5,060 nt of DNA from Candidatus Aminicenantota bacterium (lineage in GTDB: Bacteria > Acidobacteriota > Aminicenantia > Aminicenantales > Aminicenantaceae), in the NCBI GenBank assembly GCA_030614645.1, contig JAUWTR010000167.1, positions 1-5,060 of the forward strand, in the 5' to 3' direction. The notes beneath the pieces are model-generated. The model was not told the origin of the DNA. It made no database searches and saw nothing but the letters and a program-made list of their open reading frames with translations. Position 1 is the stretch's first letter. The number at the start of each line of letters is the position of its first letter. Below are positions 1-5,060 of the stretch, one piece after another. Position numbers and translations under genes: made by a program.

Positions 1-62
1 AAAGGCAGCTTTTGCTTAAAATAAATCTGGTTGAAAAAGAATTGGAACAAAGCGAGGTTTAA
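1..62 (+). CDS. C-terminal end of an upstream gene (partial, unidentified)
   Basis: Reading from base 3, an open frame runs to a TAA at 60-62 and encodes 19 residues, RQLLLKINLVEKELEQSEV, a charged amphipathic helix-like tail. The stop lies one base before the GTG at 64 that I take as the start of the next gene, a spacing typical of co-transcribed genes. The other two forward frames stop earlier (17-19 and 22-24). The function cannot be told from 19 residues. Genes encoding TPR/HEAT plus SHOCT-like proteins often lie downstream of ECF sigma/anti-sigma pairs, so an anti-sigma factor tail is one possibility, but this is only inference. The stretch is so short that it could be open by chance. 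Confidence 0.4.
   Translation, partial: RQLLLKINLVEKELEQSEV
52..57 (+). promoter_or_regulatory. Ribosome binding site favouring the GTG start at 64
   Basis: GCGAGG at 52-57 is a partial Shine-Dalgarno match, six bases before the GTG at 64. The alternative in-frame TTG at 31 has only a poor purine context upstream. The GTG start also yields a clean signal-peptide-like N-terminus and avoids overlap with the upstream frame ending at 62. Confidence 0.45.
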
Positions 63-63
63 A

Positions 64-900
64 GTGAGAAAATATATAATAAATATTATTTTGTTTTTTT
101 GGGTCGTTTCTCTGCTTCAGGCCTATGCGCCGGTTCAGACCGGAGAGGAACTTTTCCGGGAAGCCAAGATCCTCATTTTTGATAAAAAGTGGGAGGCTGC
201 CCAAGAAATACTGGATAAGATCCTGGAAGATTTCAGAGGGAGCCCCTCCTATTCTCAGGCACTTTTTTATAAAGCGAAGTGTTTGGAAAAACAGCGAGCA
301 AAAGAGGTGGAAGCCCTGCAAGTTTATAAGAGTTATACAGTTCTTAAGGACGCCAATAAAAACCTGGTTGAAGAATCAGAAGTGGCAGTTATTGATCTTT
401 CTTTCCGGTTGTATGAAAAAGGCAAAATATCCTTTATAAAAGAAATAGAAGAGCGGCTGGAAAGTATAAACCTTGAAATCCGTTATTATGCCGCAGTAAA
501 ACTGAGTTATGTTGATAATAAAAAAAGAGCGGAAAAAGCGCTTCCTGTCTTGAAAAAGATTCTTCAAGAGGGAAATGATGATGAGTTGAGAGACCGGGCC
601 AAATTGGCCATACTCAGGATCGATCCTGAGGGTTTGAACGATATTACCCAGGATAGATATGAAGCGCAAGCTTTAGTTTTCTCTATAGAGGTAATAAAAG
701 AAGGAGTGGTTTCTTTCTCGCTGAACATTCCCTGGTCCCTGGCAGATCTTGCGTTCAGTGCCATCCCCGAGGAAGAGAAAGCCTTTATGAAAAGAGAAGG
801 GTATGACCTGGATAAAATAATTCAGGAACTGACCAGATTCAAGGGGAATGTCATTGAATTTAGAAATAAAGACACTATTGTCAGGCTATGGGTAAAATAA
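64..900 (+). CDS. Exported/membrane-anchored TPR-HEAT-like protein with C-terminal SHOCT-like (YvlB-type) segment
   Basis: The product is 278 residues from GTG 64. A start at TTG 31 would add 11 residues and overlap the upstream frame. Residues 1-20 have a basic start (RK) and a hydrophobic run (IINIILFFWVVSLLQAY), a signal peptide or anchor without an obvious lipobox Cys. Residues 26-95 look like one or two TPR-type helical hairpins (TGEELFREAK, KKWEAAQEILDKIL, SQALFYKAKCLE). Residues 137-188 look like a HEAT-like pair (EIRYYAAVKLSYV, DELRDRAKLAILRIDPE). Residues 203-278 (FSLNIPWSLADLAFSAIPEE, then EGYDLDKIIQEL and a strand-rich end) resemble the domain following the SHOCT-like helices of YvlB/LiaX-type proteins, which typically reads VxVNIPxxLAxLAxxxIP. 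The likely role is an envelope scaffold or a sensor tied to a stress sigma factor, but no enzyme motif is visible and the function is unknown. That it is a real gene is clear from length, composition and domain pattern; the domain names are moderately sure. Confidence 0.8.
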   Translation: MRKYIINIILFFWVVSLLQAYAPVQTGEELFREAKILIFDKKWEAAQEILDKILEDFRGSPSYSQALFYKAKCLEKQRAKEVEALQVYKSYTVLKDANKNLVEESEVAVIDLSFRLYEKGKISFIKEIEERLESINLEIRYYAAVKLSYVDNKKRAEKALPVLKKILQEGNDDELRDRAKLAILRIDPEGLNDITQDRYEAQALVFSIEVIKEGVVSFSLNIPWSLADLAFSAIPEEEKAFMKREGYDLDKIIQELTRFKGNVIEFRNKDTIVRLWVK

Positions 901-912
901 GGGAAATTAGTA

Positions 913-940
913 TTGACTGAAGAGGGGATTTGCGTTTAAA
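913..940 (+). promoter_or_regulatory. Weak sigma-70-like promoter candidate for the CoA-ligase/lyase operon
   Basis: In the 69-base gap between the two transcription units, TTGACT (913-918, five of six to the -35 consensus) is followed after 16 bases by TTTAAA (935-940, four of six to the -10 consensus), inside an AT-rich patch. It is correctly placed before the GTG at 970. AT-rich hexamers arise easily by chance, and no terminator separates the units, so read-through from upstream remains possible. Confidence 0.3.
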
Positions 941-969
941 TATATATTCTTGGATCAAAGGTAAATACC

Positions 970-2526
970 GTGGCCAGAATATATGAGTTTCAAAGTAAAA
1001 AACTGCTGAAAGAAGCAGGAATCCGTATTCCGGAAGGAGGCGTTGCTTGTTCCCCGGAAGAAGCCCGGAGCATCGCTGAAAGGATCGGCAAACCTGTAGT
1101 GCTGAAAATTCAGGTCTGGGTTACAGGAAGAGCCGGATTGGGCGGGATCAAATTTGCAGATACTCCTCAAGAAGCGAAAGAAAAAGCCGGTTATTTATTG
1201 GGTATGAAGGTAAAAAACTTTATTGTTGAGAAAATTCTGGTCGAAGAAAAACTGGACATAGATGCTGAATATTTTGCCGGCCTGGTCATTGATGATGCCG
1301 GCAAATGCCCTGTTTTAATATTTAGTTCCGCAGGAGGCACAGGGATTGAAGAAATTGCCCGTAAAAATCCTGAGAAAATATCCCGGATCTCTATTGATGT
1401 GGGTAAAGGATTAAAAGAATACGAAGTCCGAAATATGATCCGGAAGACCGGTATATCTGGTAAGCTGCTTACTCAGTTATCCAGAATTTTAACCCGCCTC
1501 TATAAAACCGCCCACACTTATGACGCCCGTTCTGCTGAGATGAATCCCCTGGTCCTGACCAAAGATGGGATGGTTTATGCTGCAGACTGCCACTTCACTG
1601 TGGACGATTATGCTGTGTTCAGGCATCCGGAACTGGGAATAGACATTGCCCGTGAGTTTGACCGCCCCCCCACTGAATTGGAGCGTATTGCCTACCAAGT
1701 GGAAGAAAAGGATTACCGGGGGACTTTTTACTTCCTTCAGATGGAGGAAAATATTTCAGCGGAGGAAAAGGCCATCGGTTTTAATGGAGCCGGTGGTGGC
1801 GGCTCTATGATGTCAATGGATGCCGTTCTGAGCCGGGGATTCAAACTTGCCAATTACTGCGACACCAGCGGAAATCCTTCAGCTTCCAAGGTATATAGGG
1901 CTGCAAAGGTCATCCTTTCCCAGCCTAATATCAAGGGATATTTTGCTTCTGGTTCCGGCGTGGCCAGCCAGGAGCAGTTTCACTCCGCCCGGGGACTGGT
2001 TAAAGCTTTCCATGAGGAAAAGATCAATATTCCTGGAGTGATACGGCTGGGTGGAAATTTTGAAGAAAAGGCTGTAGAGATACTGGAAAAATACCTAAAG
2101 AATATCCCCGGAAAGATCGAAGGATACGGACGGGATGATTCTCCTGAATTCTGTGCCCGGCGGATGGAAGAGCTTATAGCTGAGAATGATTATACTTCTC
2201 ATGCGGTTGCTCACATTAAAGAGCCTGAAATTCCTTCTGAGCTGTATGCTTTCAGTACTGTCACAGGAAAGGTATGGATCGACCATCATAAGTGTTTGAA
2301 TTGTTTGGATAAAGGCTGTATAAAATCCTGTTCGGCAGGAATTTTAACACTGGAGGATGGGAAACCGGTTCTGGCTATAGGAGAGGAAGAGGCAAAAAAA
2401 GGAAAATGTCCGGAATGTCTGGCTTGTGAGGTTTTTTGTAGGTTCCATGCGGAAGATGCAGTATTTATTCATCTGCCCATTCCAGGGCTAAAGGAATATA
2501 GAGATAAGATAAGGAGTAAGGATTAG
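970..2526 (+). CDS. SucC-type ATP-grasp CoA-ligase beta subunit fused to a 2x[4Fe-4S] ferredoxin-like domain
   Basis: This 518-residue protein is probably the ATP-binding subunit of an acid:CoA ligase, working with the SucD-type alpha subunit encoded next. Residues 1-230 form the ATP-grasp part: FQSKKLLKEAGI at 7-18, K46 and the glycine-rich KIQVWVTGRAGLGG at 46-59, and EMNPLV at 190-195. N192 and D206 align with the E. coli SucC metal ligands Asn199 and Asp213. Residues 268-375 match the SucC CoA-ligase domain (GFNGAGGGGSMMSMD, CDTSGNPS, VIRLGGN). SucC is normally about 390 residues. Here a linker (about 380-430) leads to a ferredoxin-like domain with C442-x2-C445-x4-C450-x3-C454 and C480-x2-C483-x2-C486-x3-C490, enough for two [4Fe-4S] clusters. 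The GTG at 970 is the only usual start after the in-frame TAA at 937, with a weak AAAGG site at 957-961. The function of the Fe-S part is unknown: electron transfer, redox sensing or structure. Citryl-CoA synthetase large subunit is the favoured role from context; succinyl- or malyl-CoA ligase is not excluded. Confidence 0.9.
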   Translation: MARIYEFQSKKLLKEAGIRIPEGGVACSPEEARSIAERIGKPVVLKIQVWVTGRAGLGGIKFADTPQEAKEKAGYLLGMKVKNFIVEKILVEEKLDIDAEYFAGLVIDDAGKCPVLIFSSAGGTGIEEIARKNPEKISRISIDVGKGLKEYEVRNMIRKTGISGKLLTQLSRILTRLYKTAHTYDARSAEMNPLVLTKDGMVYAADCHFTVDDYAVFRHPELGIDIAREFDRPPTELERIAYQVEEKDYRGTFYFLQMEENISAEEKAIGFNGAGGGGSMMSMDAVLSRGFKLANYCDTSGNPSASKVYRAAKVILSQPNIKGYFASGSGVASQEQFHSARGLVKAFHEEKINIPGVIRLGGNFEEKAVEILEKYLKNIPGKIEGYGRDDSPEFCARRMEELIAENDYTSHAVAHIKEPEIPSELYAFSTVTGKVWIDHHKCLNCLDKGCIKSCSAGILTLEDGKPVLAIGEEEAKKGKCPECLACEVFCRFHAEDAVFIHLPIPGLKEYRDKIRSKD

Positions 2527-2533
2527 GGGACAG

Positions 2534-3445
2534 ATGTCAATTCTTGTAGATGATGGGTCAAAAGTTGTTGTTCAGGGAATAACCGGCCGGGAAGGTAAAG
2601 TCCGTACTCAGCTTATGAAAGACTACGGCACCAATGTTGTAGGGGGGGTGACACCTGGAAAAGGCGGCTCTGAGGTTTATGGTATTCCGGTCTTTGACTC
2701 TGTGGAGGAAGCTTGGGAAAAGACCGGGCCGGTTGATATCAGTGTTGTCTTTGTGCCGGCTGCCCTGGTAAAGGATGCTGCGCTTGAAGCAATAGCCGCC
2801 GGAGTAAAGCTGGTGGTTATAGTCCCTGATCGGGTTCCGATCTTTGATGTGCTTGAGATCTCAAGCTTTGCCCGGGCTCATGGCGCCAGTTTTGTGGGAC
2901 CTAATACTTTAGGCCTTGTCAGCCCCGGAAAAGCTGTTCTTGGAATGATAGGCGGCCGGGCGGAAAGAGCTAAGGAGTGGTTTAAACCCGGGAATATTGG
3001 AGTCAGCTCCCGCAGCGGGGGAATGACCTCTGCCATCTCCTATTACCTTACAGAAGCCGGCCTGGGACAGAGTACTATTGTTCATGTGGGAGGAGATGCG
3101 GTTGTAGGCCTCTCTCATCCGGAAGTGATGGAGCTTTTTGAACAGGATGAACAGACTAAACTGATAGTTATGTTCGGGGAGATCGGTACCACCCAGGAAG
3201 AACGGGTCGCCGGCCTCATAGAGAGTGGGAAGCTTACTAAACCGGTTATTGCTTATATTGGGGGAAAAGCTGCGAAATCCGGGACCAGATTTTCGCATGC
3301 CGGCGCTATTGTTGAGGGTACCAGAGGATCTCATGCTAGTAAAGTTGAAAGATTGACAGGGGCGGGAGTGTATGTTGTTGATGCGATTTCAGATATTCCC
3401 TTGAAAGCGGCTGAACTTATGGAAGCTGCAGGAGGACAAAAATGA
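2534..3445 (+). CDS. SucD-type CoA-ligase alpha subunit (candidate citryl-CoA synthetase small subunit)
   Basis: This 303-residue protein is close to E. coli SucD in length and layout. It supplies the CoA-binding Rossmann domain and the histidine phosphorylated during ATP-dependent thioester formation. Visible motifs in order are GITGREG (15-21), GVTPGKGGSEVYGIPVF (38-54), GPNTLG (122-127), SRSGGMT (159-165), GGD (186-188), GEIGTTQEE (215-223) and SHAGAI (254-259). H255 aligns with the E. coli phospho-His246, and E216 with the Glu that helps hold it, so the subunit looks active. Two departures from classic SucD stand out: SRSGGM instead of SRSGTL, as seen in ATP-citrate lyase, and Thr125 where SucD has Cys in GPNCPG. 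The ATG at 2534 follows AGGGG at 2525-2529, and the gap to the beta gene is 7 nt, consistent with a cotranslated heterodimer. Whether it acts on citrate, a citrate homologue, succinate or malate cannot be read from sequence; the neighbouring lyase favours a citryl-type acid. Confidence 0.93.
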   Translation: MSILVDDGSKVVVQGITGREGKVRTQLMKDYGTNVVGGVTPGKGGSEVYGIPVFDSVEEAWEKTGPVDISVVFVPAALVKDAALEAIAAGVKLVVIVPDRVPIFDVLEISSFARAHGASFVGPNTLGLVSPGKAVLGMIGGRAERAKEWFKPGNIGVSSRSGGMTSAISYYLTEAGLGQSTIVHVGGDAVVGLSHPEVMELFEQDEQTKLIVMFGEIGTTQEERVAGLIESGKLTKPVIAYIGGKAAKSGTRFSHAGAIVEGTRGSHASKVERLTGAGVYVVDAISDIPLKAAELMEAAGGQK

Positions 3446-4218
3446 GTGATTTAAGCTGGAAAACGTCCATTACTAAGGTAGAACCGAACAAGATTTGCGT
3501 TAGGGGCTATCCGGTCGATGAACTTATCGGGCGGATATCATTTTCCCAGGCCATCTACTTGGTTTTGAAGGGAGAAATGCCGTCCCCAGAGGTGGGAAAA
3601 CTTATTGACGCAATTTTTGTTTCTTCTGTTGACCATGGGGCCAGTCCTCCTTCTGTGCTTGCTGCCAGGACAGTGGCATCCACCGGCTCAGAATTGAACT
3701 CTTCCGTTGCAGCTGGAATTCTTGCGATTTCTAGGTTCCATGGAGGTGCTATTGAGGAAGGGATGAAATTGTTTAAAAAAATCGCCGGGCGCATGGAAGA
3801 AAATAGTATTGGAGAATATGAAGCCGCCCAGGAAGTCCTGCTTGAAATGAAAAAGAAAAAAAAACGGGCTTCAGGTTTCGGCCACCGCCTTCACACCCGT
3901 GATCCCCGTACAGCCAGGCTTTTTGATCTGGCTGAAGAGCTGGGGCTTTTGGGAATACATGTAAAGATTGCCCGGGCTGTGGAAAAAGTCCTTGATGAGA
4001 TGCTAGGGAAGACTTTGCCTATAAATGTGGACGGGGCTATCGCTGCTTTGTTGGGCGATTTGGGATTTCCTGCGGAAATAGGAAATGCTTTTTTTATGAT
4101 CGCTCGTATATCCGGATTGGTAGCCCATGTTCAAGAAGAAAAATCCCGTATGAGGCCGATGCGAAAAATTCACCCTCAGAATTTTGAGTATGACGGACCT
4201 GAGGAAAGGAAGCTATAG
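3442..4218 (+). CDS. ccl: Citryl-CoA lyase-like protein (citrate-synthase fold, ACL C-terminal type)
   Basis: This 258-residue protein is much shorter than citrate synthase (about 370-430) and matches the stand-alone citryl-CoA lyase/ATP-citrate lyase C-terminal family. The expected reaction is citryl-CoA (or an analogue) to acetyl-CoA (or acyl-CoA) plus an oxo-acid. Motifs in order are DHGASPPSVLAARTVASTG (64-82), FHGGAIE (99-105), GFGHRLHTRDPR (145-156), NVDGAI (195-200) and a basic tail AHVQEEKSRMRP (228-239), then YDGP (250-253). NVDG, where citrate synthases have NVDF or NVDL, and the AHVQEE...R tail are like ATP-citrate lyase (NVDG; GHYLDQKRL). H100, H148 and D197 sit where pig citrate synthase has His274, His320 and Asp375. 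Its ATG overlaps the previous stop by 4 nt (ATGA) behind a perfect AGGAGG (3430-3435), so translation is coupled. A synthase direction, or a 2-methylcitryl- or other acyl-CoA substrate, is possible. Confidence 0.85.
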   Translation: MSDLSWKTSITKVEPNKICVRGYPVDELIGRISFSQAIYLVLKGEMPSPEVGKLIDAIFVSSVDHGASPPSVLAARTVASTGSELNSSVAAGILAISRFHGGAIEEGMKLFKKIAGRMEENSIGEYEAAQEVLLEMKKKKKRASGFGHRLHTRDPRTARLFDLAEELGLLGIHVKIARAVEKVLDEMLGKTLPINVDGAIAALLGDLGFPAEIGNAFFMIARISGLVAHVQEEKSRMRPMRKIHPQNFEYDGPEERKL

Positions 4219-4752
4219 ATGCGAAATAAATTATTGGCATTAATGCCGGAGTTTCAGGCCATCTCAGACAGATCACTGCAGGAAACGACTCTCAAAGTAT
4301 GGCTGGAGGCAGTCAAGATAGGTGGCTGGGATATCGATGATCTGCACGAGATGCCTTTTACGCTTTTAATTAAAAATTGTTCTATTAACATTATTGAACA
4401 TACCCGCGCTGTAACCAGATGTTGTCTGCAAATAGCAGATGTTATGACCGAGGAATATAAGGAGAAAATATCGGTAAACCGGGATTATCTATTGTCCGGA
4501 GCCCTTTTGCATGATGTGGGAAAATTATTTGAATACAAAAAGGAAAAAGGGGAGTTTGTAAAAAGCGAAGAAGGAAAACTGCTTCGTCATCCGATCTCAG
4601 GAGCTGTGTTTGCCGGAAAGTTTGATATTCCTCAGGAAATACTTCATATTATAGCGGCACATTCTAAAGAAGGAGATGGCAGGCGCAATACTGTTGAGTC
4701 AATAATCGTTAATCATGCTGATTTTGTTAATTTTGAGGCATTAAATACTTAA
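4219..4752 (+). CDS. HD-domain phosphohydrolase-like protein (HDIG type)
   Basis: This 177-residue single-domain protein carries the metal-binding pattern of the HD superfamily: H61 (IIEHTRAV), H98-D99 in ALLHDVGKL, H124 in LRHPISG, H148 in AAHSKEGDG, and D168 in NHADFVNF. Residues 1-50 form an N-terminal extension (LKVWLEAVKIGGWDIDDL, then MPFTLLI) that I do not recognise as a named domain. HD proteins hydrolyse phosphate esters of nucleotides or other small molecules using one or two metal ions; the substrate here is unknown. The ATG at 4219 follows the lyase stop with no gap, behind a purine-rich AGGAAAGGAAG (4202-4212), so it is made together with the CoA-ligase and lyase. That placement suggests a job linked to the pathway, such as removing a phosphorylated by-product or nucleotide signal, but this is inference. 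No signal peptide, membrane segment or partner output domain is present. Confidence 0.85.
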   Translation: MRNKLLALMPEFQAISDRSLQETTLKVWLEAVKIGGWDIDDLHEMPFTLLIKNCSINIIEHTRAVTRCCLQIADVMTEEYKEKISVNRDYLLSGALLHDVGKLFEYKKEKGEFVKSEEGKLLRHPISGAVFAGKFDIPQEILHIIAAHSKEGDGRRNTVESIIVNHADFVNFEALNT

Positions 4753-4763
4753 CGTGGATAGTT

Positions 4764-4770
4764 AGGAGGA
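4764..4770 (+). promoter_or_regulatory. Strong Shine-Dalgarno site fixing a TTG start at 4774
   Basis: AGGAGGA lies in the 21-base gap after the HD gene. The only start codon it can serve in the dehydratase frame is TTG at 4774, with an unusually short spacer of about four bases after GGAGG. A strong site paired with a weak start codon at short spacing may tune the level of this subunit. Confidence 0.6.
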
Positions 4771-4773
4771 GAT

Positions 4774-5060
4774 TTGGGAGCCACATTTTCAGAAAAAGTC
4801 CTAGGAGCTAAAGCCGGGGAAGTAGTCACCGTTTCTCCGGATTTTATCCTCTCCCATGACAATACTGCGGCTATAAGCCTAAAGTTTGCTCAACTGGGAG
4901 TTGATAAAGTAAAATGCCCTGATAAGATCATCATCATTCTTGATCATGTTGTCCCTGCTTCAACTGAAAAATATGCTCAAAACCATAAAATAATCCGGGA
5001 GTTTGTAGAAAAACAGGGGATTTCTAATTTTTTTGATATTCATAATGGGATCTGCCACCA
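4774..5060 (+). CDS. Aconitase/LeuC-family dehydratase large subunit, N-terminal part (runs off the window)
   Basis: The 95 visible residues begin MGATFSEKVLGAKAGEVV, matching the N-terminus of the short (about 420-residue) LeuC/homoaconitase-type large subunits that pair with a separate small swivel subunit. Diagnostic pieces are SHDNTAAISLKF (27-38), the active-site-like LDHVVPAST (56-64) with D57-H58, HKIIREFVEKQGI (71-83) and NGICH (91-95). The [4Fe-4S] cysteines of this family lie further downstream, outside the window. The family dehydrates and rehydrates hydroxy-acids: isopropylmalate, citrate/isocitrate, homocitrate, dimethylmalate or methylcitrate. The leucine-biosynthesis role is less likely because no leu genes are visible and the upstream neighbours are a CoA ligase and a citryl-CoA lyase, which point to a citrate-like substrate. 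The gene is truncated only by the window end; a small subunit gene should follow. Confidence 0.85.
   Translation, partial: MGATFSEKVLGAKAGEVVTVSPDFILSHDNTAAISLKFAQLGVDKVKCPDKIIIILDHVVPASTEKYAQNHKIIREFVEKQGISNFFDIHNGICH

Noticed and set aside
31..63. TTG at 31 as the start of the exported protein
   Set aside because: It has no good Shine-Dalgarno site, adds a hydrophilic leader before the hydrophobic segment, and overlaps the upstream open frame ending at 62. The GTG at 64 with GCGAGG upstream fits better.
16..764. Several minus-strand and out-of-frame open frames across the first gene
   Set aside because: They overlap a convincing coding frame, are rich in residues typical of antisense translation, and show no domain or start-site support.
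913..948. TTGACT paired with TATATT (943-948) as the promoter
   Set aside because: The spacer would be 24 bases, too long for a sigma-70 promoter. TTTAAA at 935-940 gives a workable 16-base spacer, although it is a poorer hexamer.
2909..3334. A 141-codon open frame on the minus strand opposite the SucD-type gene
   Set aside because: It lies wholly within a gene with clear SucD motifs, its translation matches no family I recognise, and it has no independent support; it is a shadow frame.
970..3445. Plain TCA-cycle succinyl-CoA synthetase (sucCD)
   Set aside because: The beta subunit carries an extra Fe-S domain, the alpha subunit has ATP-citrate-lyase-like loops, and the genes are translationally coupled to a citryl-CoA lyase homologue. 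Not fully excluded.
3850..3965. Programmed -1 frameshift at the A run in the lyase gene
   Set aside because: The zero frame continues through the catalytic GFGHR and NVDG motifs to a normal stop. The -1 frame gives only a short tail with no recognisable domain, and no stimulatory structure is evident.
3442..4218. Malyl-CoA or citramalyl-CoA lyase (CitE/TIM-barrel type), giving a serine-cycle or itaconate pathway
   Set aside because: The protein has citrate-synthase-fold motifs (DHG, HGGA, GFGHR, NVDG), not those of the CitE family.
1..5060. tRNA or rRNA genes, CRISPR arrays, insertion sequences, riboswitches, rho-independent terminators
   Set aside because: The window is almost fully coding. 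The gaps (69, 7, 0 and 21 bases) are too small or lack the needed repeats or hairpins, and no transposase or direct-repeat pattern was seen.

Overview
The window holds the end of one transcription unit and most of a second, all on the + strand. Base composition is moderate and start codons are mixed (two GTG, two ATG-led junctions with overlap or direct abutment, one TTG). Several products need or carry iron-sulfur clusters (a dicluster ferredoxin-like domain and an aconitase-family hydro-lyase). This fits an anaerobic bacterium. The phylum cannot be fixed from the sequence; Firmicutes-like anaerobes, Aminicenantes-like or other uncultivated anaerobic lineages are all possible.

Region 1 (1-900): the last 19 codons of an upstream gene (stop at 60-62) lead directly into a 278-residue exported or membrane-anchored protein (64-900). 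That protein has a TPR/HEAT-like helical body and a C-terminal segment resembling the SHOCT-like/YvlB-type domain. It has no evident link to the metabolic genes that follow. A 69-base gap (901-969) carries a weak promoter candidate.

Region 2 (970-5060): a tight five-gene operon. (i) A SucC/ATP-grasp CoA-ligase beta subunit fused to a C-terminal two-[4Fe-4S] ferredoxin-like domain. (ii) A SucD-type CoA-ligase alpha subunit with its phospho-His and an ATP-citrate-lyase-like SRSGGM loop. (iii) A short citrate-synthase-fold protein of the citryl-CoA lyase/ACL C-terminal type. (iv) An HD-domain phosphohydrolase. (v) The N-terminus of an aconitase/LeuC-family dehydratase large subunit, cut by the window edge. 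Spacings are 7 nt, a 4-nt overlap, 0 nt and 21 nt.

The simplest reading is a route that isomerises or hydrates a citrate-like acid (v), activates it to a CoA thioester with ATP (i+ii), and cleaves it to an acyl-CoA and an oxo-acid (iii). This is the split two-step equivalent of ATP-citrate lyase, as in the citryl-CoA synthetase/citryl-CoA lyase pair of Hydrogenobacter. The substrate (citrate, 2-methylcitrate, homocitrate or another alkyl-citrate/malate) cannot be fixed from sequence. The ferredoxin fusion and the embedded HD protein are the two parts this known scheme does not explain, and they are the most promising novelty here.
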